NCBI GenBank assembly: GCA_943354475.1
Contig: CALRBT010000008.1
Coordinates: forward strand, 1-46,266
Direction of reading: 5' to 3'
DNA length: 46,266 nt
Source of the DNA: Parcubacteria group bacterium
Lineage (GTDB): Bacteria > Patescibacteriota > Minisyncoccia > Phycocordibacterales > CALRBT01
The translations under genes and the position numbers were made by a program. Position 1 is the first letter of the stretch; every line of letters starts with the position of its first letter. Positions 29,371 through 37,509 of the stretch are shown here, in pieces. The notes under the pieces were generated by a model. That model was not told the origin of the DNA, did no database searches, and saw nothing but the letters and a program-made list of their open reading frames with translations.

Positions 29371-29892
29371 CTACTTTTTACTTGCTTGATAGAGTTCTCT
29401 CCCTCTTTCAAATGCCTCCATGGCCTCTTTTTTACCTTTAAATCCAGTTACTTCAACTACTTTATTTTGTAATTTCTTGTAGGTTGAATAGAAATGTTCT
29501 ATTTCTTTGATGGTGTGTGGGTTAATATCGCTTAAATCATTGACCTTGTCCCAGCGGGGGTCCTTTACTGGCACTGCAATCACCTTACTGTCTTCTTCTC
29601 CACTATCAATCATGCCCATAATTGCAACGGGCCGTACTCGCACGAGGATGCCAGGGAATAGTGGATTAGTGGTCAGAATAATAACATCGAGTGCATCCCC
29701 GTCGTCCCAGAGGGTTTGTGGTACAAAACCATAGTCAAAGGGGAAGTCTTGGGCGGTATGTCCTACTCGATCGAGCGCGATAATACCGGTCTCTTTGTCG
29801 ATTTCATATTTATTCTTTGAACCGCGATTAATTTCAACAATAACGTTCATTTCATCGGCGGTTCCTGGGCTAACATCATGAAGTAGATTCAT
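29371..29892 (-). CDS. ppa: Inorganic pyrophosphatase (family I)
   Basis: Hydrolyses pyrophosphate, pulling forward polymerisation and activation reactions. 173 aa, standard. Active-site residues are visible: EINRGSKNKYEID (about 18-30), the signature DDGDALDVII (about 66-75) with its metal-binding aspartates, and KDPRWD (about 107-112). The terminal helix with EHFYSTYKKLQNK is typical. ATG start, 71 bp after nusA on the same strand, so it may be the last gene of a nusA-ppa transcript. Confidence 0.96.
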   Translation of the reverse strand: MNLLHDVSPGTADEMNVIVEINRGSKNKYEIDKETGIIALDRVGHTAQDFPFDYGFVPQTLWDDGDALDVIILTTNPLFPGILVRVRPVAIMGMIDSGEEDSKVIAVPVKDPRWDKVNDLSDINPHTIKEIEHFYSTYKKLQNKVVEVTGFKGKKEAMEAFERGRELYQASKK

Positions 29893-29963
29893 AGGTTAAT
29901 GGTTAGGTTATGGGTGATAGGGGTTAGTAAGGCACACAGAGACCAATTTTACACTGCAAAATT

Positions 29964-31142
29964 TTATTTTTCAATTTCTTCGGGGACTGAATCAATGGTC
30001 GCTTCTGCAAGAATTTCACCTTTAACCGATTGGATATCAATCTTCCAGCCAGTGAGTTTTGCAGCGAGACGAACGTTTTGACCTCCTTTACCAATGGCAA
30101 GGGACTGCTGATCTTCGGCAACCTCGACATGCGCTTCGCGAGCCTCTTCGTTCGTAATAGTCACAGAAATAACTTTAGCAGGGGAGAGTGCGTCTTCAAT
30201 GAACTTCTTGATTTCAGGAGACCACTCGATAATATCAATCTTCTCTCCTCGGAGTTCACCCATAACCGTAGTGACGCGGACTCCTCGTTGTCCAACACAT
30301 GATCCAACAGGGTCAACGTGAGGGTCATTTGAGTGAACTGCGATTTTTGAACGAGAACCTGCTTCACGAGCGATATTCTTGATTTCTACAACTCCGTTTG
30401 CGATTTCAGGTGCTTCAACTTCAAAGAGTTTCTTTAGGAATTGTGGATGTGACCGAGACAACTTGAGGAAGATTCCACGAGGAGTTTCCTCAACTTTGTA
30501 GAGATAAGCACGTACTCGCTCCCCTTGTTTATAACGTTCTCCAGGGATTTGCTCCTCGTAGGGAAGCAGGCCTGTGGCACGTCCAAGCTCGATAAAGATG
30601 TTACCCCGTTCAATTCGCTGAACCGAGCCGGTAACCACTTCGCCTTGGCGTCCGCCATACTCAGCAACCACAGAAACCTTCTCTGCCTCACGAATTTTCT
30701 GGATAATAACCTGTTTTGCTGTTTGAGCGGCGATTCGTCCATAGTCCCCCTTACTTTCAAGTGGAAAGACGACCTCTTCGTCGAGCTCTGCTCCCTTTTT
30801 GATTTTACGAGCGTCTTGTACGAGGATGTGGTGTTCGGGATTAAAGCGGACACGCTCATCTTCAAGGCGCGCTTTCTCTTCCTCTTCGGTTAATTCACCT
30901 TCTGGTTCCTCGTCTTCAAAGCGAACACGACTCTCATCAACGGCAATTTTAACCTGGTAGAACTCAACAACTCCACTATCTAGGTTGAATCGAGCACGAA
31001 TAATCTGACCCTTTTTGCCGTACTCTTTTTTGTAGGCAGTAGCTAATGCCATCTCGATTGCCTCGATAATTTTCTCTTTTGGGATTCCTCGCTCTTCCTC
31101 GAGCTGAGTCAGAACTGAATGAATTACTTTTAAATCAAACAT
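29964..31142 (-). CDS. nusA: Transcription termination/antitermination factor NusA
   Basis: 392 aa with the N-terminal RNA polymerase-binding domain (about 1-100), S1 domain (GEVVTGSVQRIERGNIFIELGRATGLLP, about 165-192), and KH1/KH2 domains (PVGSCVGQRGVRVTTVMGEL; LAIGKGGQNVRLAAKLTGW). There is no C-terminal acidic-repeat region, as in most non-proteobacterial NusA. NusA affects pausing, intrinsic termination and antitermination. The gene has a clear promoter 136 nt upstream and a strong hairpin in its leader, a possible autoregulatory site. Confidence 0.96.
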   Translation of the reverse strand: MFDLKVIHSVLTQLEEERGIPKEKIIEAIEMALATAYKKEYGKKGQIIRARFNLDSGVVEFYQVKIAVDESRVRFEDEEPEGELTEEEEKARLEDERVRFNPEHHILVQDARKIKKGAELDEEVVFPLESKGDYGRIAAQTAKQVIIQKIREAEKVSVVAEYGGRQGEVVTGSVQRIERGNIFIELGRATGLLPYEEQIPGERYKQGERVRAYLYKVEETPRGIFLKLSRSHPQFLKKLFEVEAPEIANGVVEIKNIAREAGSRSKIAVHSNDPHVDPVGSCVGQRGVRVTTVMGELRGEKIDIIEWSPEIKKFIEDALSPAKVISVTITNEEAREAHVEVAEDQQSLAIGKGGQNVRLAAKLTGWKIDIQSVKGEILAEATIDSVPEEIEK

Positions 31143-31187
31143 AGATTTGTATAATTATGGTGATAAAAATGTGTTGATAAATATAGG

Positions 31188-31221
31188 TTTTTTGAAAATT
31201 GCGGATGCAATTTTCAAAAAA
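31188..31221 (-). promoter_or_regulatory. Leader hairpin of nusA
   Basis: 15-bp stem TTTTTTGAAAATTGC with GCAATTTTCAAAAAA around a 4-nt loop, inside the leader 46 nt before the ATG. It ends in an A run, not a T run, on the minus strand, so it is not a plain terminator. It may slow polymerase or be a NusA target. Confidence 0.5.
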
Positions 31222-31277
31222 AATGGCCCGTTTGGTAACGGACATAACAGGACACCAACTAAATAACACGTAAGCTA

Positions 31278-31306
31278 ATACTAGTTTAAAATGGTCACTT
31301 TGTCAA
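31278..31306 (-). promoter_or_regulatory. Promoter of nusA
   Basis: Minus strand consensus TTGACA, 17 nt, TAGTAT. Leader of about 130 nt. Confidence 0.75.
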
Positions 31307-31358
31307 CAAACATACAAAGAATAGAGAAGTAAGAATTAGGAGTTAAGGGCTAAAGACA

Positions 31359-31402
31359 TTGAGCCAACCGCCAAACATTGTGATGTCTAGCCGTTGGCTC
31401 AA
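31359..31402 (-). terminator. Terminator of the 113-aa gene
   Basis: TTGAGCCAAC (31359-31368) pairs with GTTGGCTCAA (31393-31402), enclosing an ACA/TGT mini-stem, 15 nt after the stop codon. Confidence 0.7.
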
Positions 31403-31417
31403 AATGATACTTATTCT

Positions 31418-31759
31418 TTATGATACTGCCGATTCTTCGGCGTCAAACAGTCTGACCCAACCCAAGAAACTTTGAAGACGAGGTTGCAGTGTTGTGTCTA
31501 TCGGGAGATTTTTATTCGATACTTTTAGTTCAATGAAATTATCAAATATCACTAAATCGAGAAAAATTTCACCTAAGATATATTTGGCCATCCTTCTAAT
31601 GCGCGGGACCAGGCTCTGTAGTCTGGGCATTCGATCAATGAGATCTTCGTTTGTTGGTAGAGGTAAAGATTGATTGTAGTTAATATCACTCGAAGGCTGC
31701 AATCTATAGGATGTGGCATTGTTTCTAGAAGTACTGATTACACTGATGTGTATAAGCAT
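31418..31759 (-). CDS. Small protein of unknown function, 113 aa
   Basis: Soluble-looking mixed alpha/beta protein; no family recognised. Conserved-looking features are an Arg-rich helix (MPRLQSLVPRIRRMAKYIL) and an amphipathic strand pair. The start is the ATG at 31759, because AGGAGAG lies 6 nt before it; an upstream in-frame TTG would place that Shine-Dalgarno inside the gene. Promoter TTGTAC-16 nt-TACTAT with TG at 31795-31822. It has its own terminator. It is one of the Shine-Dalgarno-led orphan genes. Confidence 0.6.
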   Translation of the reverse strand: MLIHISVISTSRNNATSYRLQPSSDINYNQSLPLPTNEDLIDRMPRLQSLVPRIRRMAKYILGEIFLDLVIFDNFIELKVSNKNLPIDTTLQPRLQSFLGWVRLFDAEESAVS

Positions 31760-31794
31760 GACCGTCTCTCCTGCCAAGCGTTACTCTATTTTAG

Positions 31795-31822
31795 ATAGTA
31801 GCAAATTTTCTTTAAAGTACAA
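31795..31822 (-). promoter_or_regulatory. Promoter of the 113-aa gene
   Basis: Minus strand TTGTAC, 16 nt, TACTAT with upstream TG; about 29 nt of leader including AGGAGAG. Confidence 0.55.
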
Positions 31823-31853
31823 TTTTTTAGTATTTAGTTACTTATACACATAA

Positions 31854-31868
31854 TTTTCACTGTGAAAA
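31854..31868. promoter_or_regulatory. Palindrome upstream of the pilB promoter
   Basis: TTTTCAC, T, GTGAAAA. It lies right before the -35 position of pilB, which itself has no good -35 hexamer, a typical place for an activator site. Confidence 0.4.
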
Positions 31869-31889
31869 CAAAAACTATTGATGAATGTT

Positions 31890-31898
31890 TGCTATAAT
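31890..31898 (+). promoter_or_regulatory. Extended -10 promoter of pilB
   Basis: TGCTATAAT, with the ATG 11 nt downstream. It excludes a TTG start at 31898, which falls inside the -10. Confidence 0.65.
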
Positions 31899-31909
31899 TG
31901 AGTGACTTT

Positions 31910-33661
31910 ATGTTCATTGAGGAAAAACAACTCAAGGAATTTATCATTGACTCTGGTCTCGTCTCGAGAGCGGATTTTGAAACCGCGTCTAAAGAAGCAA
32001 AAGAGAAGAATGTTTCGACTGGTTCAGTCCTTGTTTCATTGGGTAAAATCAAAGATGATGAGCTGCGTCGTGTTCAGGCGCATATTTTGGGTATTCCTTT
32101 CATTAGTCTCAAGGATCTAAAAATTCCCTTCGATATTCTTTCGGCGATTCCAGAGCCAATTGCTCGTCATCACAATATCATTGCTTTTAAACAAACCAGC
32201 GATAGTTTGGAAGTTGCAATGCTTGATACCGAAGATTTACCAGCAATTGATTTTATTAAGAAAAAAGTAAATCTAAAGATTCTGCCACGTCTTACAGACG
32301 GAGATTCCATGAAAGGAGCACTTCTGCAGTATCAAAAAAGTCTCAAGGCCGAATTTGGTGACATCATTCAAAAAGAATTAGAATCGCTCAAGATGTTGGC
32401 AAGTGATCCAGGAAACGCCGCTTCAGAAGCTGATCTTAAGAAATTGGCCGAAGACCTACCTGTTGTCCGTATTGTCGACACCCTTTTGAAGCACGCAATT
32501 ATACAGGATGCATCAGATATTCATATTGAACCACAAGAGACGGAGCTCCTTGTTCGTTATCGTATCGACGGAATTCTTCATGATGCGATGGTGTTGCCAA
32601 AATCAGCCGCGGCGTCAATTACTGCGCGCATTAAGGTATTGGCAAACCTCAAACTAGACGAGAAGCGACTACCACAGGACGGACGATTTAAAGTTGAGAC
32701 AGAACGAGAGAAGGTTTCATTTCGTGTTTCTATTCTACCGATCTACTACGGAGAAAAGACGGTTATGCGACTCCTCAAAGAGAATGCAAAAGGATTTAGT
32801 CTCGAAGGTCTTGGATTCCATGGAGAAGGGCTTGAAAAATTGCATTATGCAACCAAACAGTCGACAGGGATGATTTTGACCACGGGGCCCACTGGCTCAG
32901 GTAAGACGACGACGCTCTATACTGTTCTTGATATTCTCAATAATCCAAACGTTAACATCTCAACCATTGAAGATCCTGTTGAGTACCAAATGCCACGGGT
33001 TAATCAAAGTCAGGTTCACAGTGAAATCGGATTTACTTTTTCAAATGGTCTCAGGACACTACTTCGTCAAGATCCAAATATCATTATGGTAGGGGAGATT
33101 CGCGACAACGAGACTGCATCCCTTGCGATTAACGCCTCTCTTACGGGCCACTTGGTCCTTTCAACACTTCACACCAATAGTGCAGCAGGAGCAATTCCTC
33201 GTTTCCTTGATATGAAGATTGAACCCTTTCTCCTCGTTTCAACCCTTAACTTGATTGTGGCACAACGATTGATCCGAAAACTCGCAGACTCGAAAGAACA
33301 ATATTTTTTAAGTGAGGTTGAGCTTGAAAAGTTGTCAAAAACAATTGATCTCGAGAGAATCCTTAAAGATCTCAAGCTTGAGAAGATAGTTGAACCAAAA
33401 GCAGATTGGAAGAAAATTCCATTTTATCGTGCGCGTCCAACAGCTGAATATTCAGATGGATACGCCGGAAGAATTGGAATACATGAAGTACTCAAGGTTA
33501 CGCCTGCTATCAAGGAGTTGATTATGAAGAATGCGACATCAGCACAGATTGAAGCGCAGGCTAAGAAAGAAGGAATGCTCACCATGTTTGAGGATGGAAT
33601 CTTTAAGGCGGTTCAAGGGATTACCACGATCGAAGAAGTGTTGCGTGTGATAACTGAGTAA
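31910..33661 (+). CDS. pilB: Type IV pilus assembly ATPase PilB (GspE family)
   Basis: Hexameric cytoplasmic motor for pilus extension. 583 aa from the ATG. It has an MshEN-like N-terminal domain (about 1-130), then the ATPase: DASDIHIEP, Walker A TGPTGSGKTT (about 325-334), the Asp box STIEDPVEY, Walker B NIIMVGEIRD (about 390-399) and the His box TGHLVLSTLHTN. The C-terminal zinc tetracysteine is absent: all four positions in the segment after RLIRKLADSKEQ up to GYAGRIGIHE are non-Cys. It leads a five-gene cluster with pilC and three pilin-like proteins; no pilT is in this window. Confidence 0.96.
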   Translation: MFIEEKQLKEFIIDSGLVSRADFETASKEAKEKNVSTGSVLVSLGKIKDDELRRVQAHILGIPFISLKDLKIPFDILSAIPEPIARHHNIIAFKQTSDSLEVAMLDTEDLPAIDFIKKKVNLKILPRLTDGDSMKGALLQYQKSLKAEFGDIIQKELESLKMLASDPGNAASEADLKKLAEDLPVVRIVDTLLKHAIIQDASDIHIEPQETELLVRYRIDGILHDAMVLPKSAAASITARIKVLANLKLDEKRLPQDGRFKVETEREKVSFRVSILPIYYGEKTVMRLLKENAKGFSLEGLGFHGEGLEKLHYATKQSTGMILTTGPTGSGKTTTLYTVLDILNNPNVNISTIEDPVEYQMPRVNQSQVHSEIGFTFSNGLRTLLRQDPNIIMVGEIRDNETASLAINASLTGHLVLSTLHTNSAAGAIPRFLDMKIEPFLLVSTLNLIVAQRLIRKLADSKEQYFLSEVELEKLSKTIDLERILKDLKLEKIVEPKADWKKIPFYRARPTAEYSDGYAGRIGIHEVLKVTPAIKELIMKNATSAQIEAQAKKEGMLTMFEDGIFKAVQGITTIEEVLRVITE

Positions 33662-33705
33662 GGTTTATTATTTTAATTTTTTACCACCATTTTTAATTCC
33701 TAGTC

Positions 33706-34926
33706 ATGCCCCTATTTACCATCAGAGCAAAACGAGAGAATGCGGACATCTTCGAAGAAGAACGAGAAGCGACAGATAAGTTCGCGCTGTTTCATAATCT
33801 TAAAGAAGAAGGGGTTGCTGTACTCTCTGTTGAAGAAAAAAAAGTAAGTAAAGGGATGAACCTTGACTGGATGTTGGCCTTTTTCAAAAAAGTTAAAATG
33901 CAAGATAAGATTCTCTTTGCTCGAAACCTCGGCTCAATGATTGAAGCAGGTCTCTCAATGTCGCGTGCTTTAGCGATTCTCGAAAAACAAAGTAAGAACC
34001 CAAAATTAAAAGCAATCCTCGCATCGCTCAACGACGGGGTTAAGCGAGGAGACACACTTAGCCTCTCAATGAAAAAATATCCAGATGTTTTTTCAAAGCT
34101 TTTTATAGCTATGGTTGCTGCTGGGGAAGAGTCAGGGAAAATCGCTGAGACACTAAAGGAGGTTGCGGGACAAATGGAAAAAACAAATACTTTGCAGAAA
34201 AAAGTAAAAGGAGCACTCATTTATCCTGCGGTGATTATTTCAGTAATGATCGTTATTGGAATTCTTATGATGATTTTTGTGATTCCGGCGATGACGAAAA
34301 CATTCAAAGAGATGGGAGTCACCTTGCCACTAGCAACACGTTTAATCGTAGCAGTCAGTGACTTCATGAGCACACACTATATTTTGGTGTTTTTGGTCCT
34401 TGCCGGTAGTATTTTTGGTTTCACATCATGGTTAAAAACAAAATCTGGGAAGCTTGCGATGGATTATTTTGTCCTCCATATCCCAATCATTACCCCCTTA
34501 GTGAAGGAGACCAATGCCGCGAGAACTGCCCGTACACTCTCATCCCTACTCTCATCGGGAGTGCCTATCACTGAGGCGATCGGAATCACCAAAGAAGTAC
34601 TACAGAACTCTCACTATAAAAAGGTGTTAGACGAAGCTGGAATCGCAATCCAAAAAGGCGAACCCCTTTCAAAAGTCTTCCTCGCTTCAAATAATCTATA
34701 CCCTGACTTTGTTGGTGAAATGATGGCGGTGGGAGAGGAAACGGGCAAGGTCTCCGATATGTTTATGAAGGTCGCAGCTTTTTATGAAGAGGAGGTTGAT
34801 CAAAAAACAAAGGATATGTCTACCATCATTGAGCCGTTTCTCATGGTATTCATTGGTGCTTCGGTTGGGTTCTTTGCGATCGCGATGATTTCACCGACTT
34901 ATTCGCTTGTTGATGTAATCAATTAG
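33706..34926 (+). CDS. pilC: Type IV pilus inner-membrane platform protein PilC (GspF family)
   Basis: 406 aa with two GspF repeats: the first at about 70-195 (FARNLGSMIEAGLSMSRALAILEKQSKN) and the second at about 270-395 (TARTLSSLLSSGVPITEAIGITKEVLQN), each followed by hydrophobic segments (about 165-190, 218-240 and 380-400) that form the membrane helices. It couples the PilB motor to pilin addition. Starts 44 bp after pilB, so one transcript is likely. Directly after the stop codon lies copy 2 of the structured element (34927-35050). Confidence 0.95.
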   Translation: MPLFTIRAKRENADIFEEEREATDKFALFHNLKEEGVAVLSVEEKKVSKGMNLDWMLAFFKKVKMQDKILFARNLGSMIEAGLSMSRALAILEKQSKNPKLKAILASLNDGVKRGDTLSLSMKKYPDVFSKLFIAMVAAGEESGKIAETLKEVAGQMEKTNTLQKKVKGALIYPAVIISVMIVIGILMMIFVIPAMTKTFKEMGVTLPLATRLIVAVSDFMSTHYILVFLVLAGSIFGFTSWLKTKSGKLAMDYFVLHIPIITPLVKETNAARTARTLSSLLSSGVPITEAIGITKEVLQNSHYKKVLDEAGIAIQKGEPLSKVFLASNNLYPDFVGEMMAVGEETGKVSDMFMKVAAFYEEEVDQKTKDMSTIIEPFLMVFIGASVGFFAIAMISPTYSLVDVIN

Positions 34927-35050
34927 AAGGCTTTCATACTTGACACTCTTCTTTGTTGCTTCGTCATCAATTTCTTTCGCCGTAACTACAGTGTGTCTAC
35001 AGAAATTGATTTCCTTGCGCCTCGAACAGTATCCCAAATATGAAAGTCTT
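34927..35050. ncRNA. Structured element, copy 2 (between pilC and a prepilin gene)
   Basis: Outer arms AAGGCTTTCATA (34927-34938) and TATGAAAGTCTT (35039-35050), inner arms ATCAATTTCT (34966-34975) and AGAAATTGAT (35001-35010). The core shared with 11776-11897 includes TTGCTTC before the inner stem and GCGCCTCGAAC after it. Arms differ between the copies but still pair. It begins on the base after the pilC stop codon and could affect expression of the downstream pilins, or be a small mobile repeat. Confidence 0.6.
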
Positions 35051-35081
35051 AGATTAAGAGGTGCGTTTTTTAAACTTTAAA

Positions 35082-36878
35082 ATGAACCATTTATATATAA
35101 AAAGTAAAAACAGAGGAATGTCACTGGTAGAAGTCCTTATTGGTTCCGCTGTATTTGTGGCGATATCGGTTACCGTTTACAGTTCATTTAATAGTATTTT
35201 TGAAACCGTTAGGGCTAGTCGACAAAAAACTGCAGCAACCCTCCTTGCTAATGAACAGTTTGAAATTATTCACAACCTTCCATACTCAGATGTTGGAACA
35301 GTTGCAGGGCTACCTGCGGGAAAGATTCCACAGAGCCAAACACTTACTCGTGCGGGAATTCCTTTTACGGTAAGCACTTCTATCTATAGCCTCGACGATC
35401 CCTTTGATGGCACCATTGGTGGCACTCCAAACGATCTCTCTCCTGCTGATTATAAATTAGTCGAGGTGGCTATCTCTTGTACTTCTTGTTTGAATTTTAG
35501 CCCAATTGTTTTTACTGCAAGAGTTGCTCCAAAAAATCTAGAGAGTGCATCAACCAACGGAGCTCTCTTTGTCCAGGCATTTGACGCCAACGGCTTACCA
35601 ATCTCGGGTGCCACAGTCCACGTGGTCAATAACTTACTGGTTCCACCTGTTAATATTACTGACACGACAAATAACGCAGGTCTTTTTCAAATTGTCGACG
35701 CCCCTCCTTACGTTGAGGGGTACCAGATTACGGTTGATAAGGCTGGGTATTCACAATCGAGTACAACAGCGAGATCGGTGGCAAATCCAAACCCCGTTAT
35801 TCCCTATGCTACCGTTGCGATACAGGAGGTAACCGCACTTAGTTTCGCAATCGATAAAGTCAGTTCTATTTCGGTTTCAAGTGTTACTCCAACTTGCACC
35901 CCTGTTCCATCAGTGGATTACTTCCTTTCTGGAACCAAGCTCACTGGGACATCACCAGATATACTTAAGTACAGTAGGAATCTAGTGACTGATGCTGGTG
36001 GTCTCCAGAGTCTTACAGATATAGAGTGGGACAATTATAACCTTACAGTAACTGACCTTGGATATAATCTTATTGGAATTAACCCACTCTTCCCCTTGAG
36101 CTTACTGCCAAATAGTAATCAGAATGTTCAACTTATTCTCGCTCCTTCTAATCCAAATACATTACTCGTGGCAGTAAAAGACGGAGCAACAGGGCTCCCT
36201 ATTTCTGGAGCAGAGGTTACCATTGAAAAAAGTGGGGTAAGTAGCGTGCTTGCAACAGGAGAGGGGTACTTAACTCAAACAGATTGGTCCGGAGGGGCAG
36301 GGCAATCTGTTTTTACTGATACCACTAAATATTTTTCAGGCGATGTTGATGTGATTGACGGCTCCCCTGTAGGTGAGCTTCATTTGCGCCAGGTCGCAGG
36401 CCTTTATCAAACCCCTGCAGAGCTTGAGTCATCCACCTTTGATGTTGGTTCGGCAAGTAACTTCCATGAACTCTCGTGGGAGCCTATCAGTCAATCGGCA
36501 CAGACTGGACCAAGTGCGGTTCGTTTCCAGATTGCAACGAATAATGACGCTACAACATGGGATTATCTAGGACCTGATGGCACCGCCTCAACCTACTATA
36601 CTGTTTCAAACACATCAATTAATGGAGTTCATAATGGTACGAGGTATCTTCGTTACAAGTTGTTTCTTAGTACTGACGATCCACTATATACACCAAGTAT
36701 TTCCGATATTTCGTTCACCTTTAGTTCAGCCTGCACCCCTCCAGGGCAAGTTGCTTTCCAGGGTCTTGCTTTGGATACGTATGATCTGACAATTACAAAA
36801 GCAGGATATACTGACTACACTGGAACTGTTGCCGTTAGCAGTGTTTGGCAACAAACGAGTATAACGTTAACACCATAG
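35082..36878 (+). CDS. Prepilin-like protein with carboxypeptidase-regulatory-like domains, 598 aa
   Basis: A type IV prepilin N-terminus: short basic leader, then G-MSLVEVLIGSAVFVAISVTVY, with Gly before the cleavage site and Glu5 in the hydrophobic helix. It is far longer than a major pilin. After a pilin-like domain come repeated beta-rich segments with the pattern ALFVQAFDANGLPISGATVHVVN and LLVAVKDGATGLPISGAEVTIEK, as in carboxypeptidase regulatory-like (CarboxypepD_reg) domains, here probably used for adhesion. It may be a tip adhesin or minor pilin. An in-frame GTG at 35061 is an alternative start. Confidence 0.85.
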   Translation: MNHLYIKSKNRGMSLVEVLIGSAVFVAISVTVYSSFNSIFETVRASRQKTAATLLANEQFEIIHNLPYSDVGTVAGLPAGKIPQSQTLTRAGIPFTVSTSIYSLDDPFDGTIGGTPNDLSPADYKLVEVAISCTSCLNFSPIVFTARVAPKNLESASTNGALFVQAFDANGLPISGATVHVVNNLLVPPVNITDTTNNAGLFQIVDAPPYVEGYQITVDKAGYSQSSTTARSVANPNPVIPYATVAIQEVTALSFAIDKVSSISVSSVTPTCTPVPSVDYFLSGTKLTGTSPDILKYSRNLVTDAGGLQSLTDIEWDNYNLTVTDLGYNLIGINPLFPLSLLPNSNQNVQLILAPSNPNTLLVAVKDGATGLPISGAEVTIEKSGVSSVLATGEGYLTQTDWSGGAGQSVFTDTTKYFSGDVDVIDGSPVGELHLRQVAGLYQTPAELESSTFDVGSASNFHELSWEPISQSAQTGPSAVRFQIATNNDATTWDYLGPDGTASTYYTVSNTSINGVHNGTRYLRYKLFLSTDDPLYTPSISDISFTFSSACTPPGQVAFQGLALDTYDLTITKAGYTDYTGTVAVSSVWQQTSITLTP

Positions 36879-36882
36879 ATAT

Positions 36883-37509
36883 ATGTACCCAAAGCTTCTT
36901 TTACAAAATAAAAAGTCTTCAGGAATAACGATTCTTGAAGTTTTGATTACCGTTGCTATCTTTGGACTAGTTGCAACTGCCCTTGGTGGTTTTATGTTCA
37001 ACGTTTTTGATCAAAATCGGTTTCTATCAGCAAGTATTAATGCTGAGCAGGAGGGGAGAGTTGTCTTGAAAACGTTTGCTTCTGAATTAAGATCTGCGTC
37101 AGCATCTTCAGCTGGTTCCTACCCAATCCTCTCGGCAAGTAGTACGGCAATCACTTTTTATAGCGACCTCAACAATAATGGTTTGAAAGAACAGGTCAGA
37201 TATTTTATGAGCGGCAAAACGCTGAAGAAGGGGGTAATCCAACCAAGTACTTCAGTACCTCCAACTTATAATGGCACGGAGGTGGTTACTGATTTAGTGA
37301 ATAATATTACCAACGGAACTTCTGGCATTTTTTCTTATTATGATTCCAGCTATGACGGTACCAATGCACCCCTTGCCGCACCAATTTCAGTGAGTCTCAT
37401 CCGTCTTGTGAAAGTAACACTCGTTATTGATTCAGATCCAGGTAAGTCTCCGACCGCAGTTAATATTACAACACAAACTTCGGTTCGAAATCTTAAAGAT
37501 AATTTATGA
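36883..37509 (+). CDS. Prepilin-like protein (PilW/PulJ-like minor pilin), 208 aa
   Basis: Leader MYPKLLLQNKKSSG followed by ITILEVLITVAIFGLVATALGGFMF, a typical class III signal peptide with Gly-1 and Glu5. The rest is Ser/Thr/Asn-rich and beta-rich, with SDLNNNGLKEQVRYFM resembling PilW/PulJ-type minor pilins. It starts 4 bp after the preceding pilin gene and its stop overlaps the next start (ATGA), so the three are translated from one mRNA. It needs a prepilin peptidase that is outside the window. Confidence 0.88.
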   Translation: MYPKLLLQNKKSSGITILEVLITVAIFGLVATALGGFMFNVFDQNRFLSASINAEQEGRVVLKTFASELRSASASSAGSYPILSASSTAITFYSDLNNNGLKEQVRYFMSGKTLKKGVIQPSTSVPPTYNGTEVVTDLVNNITNGTSGIFSYYDSSYDGTNAPLAAPISVSLIRLVKVTLVIDSDPGKSPTAVNITTQTSVRNLKDNL

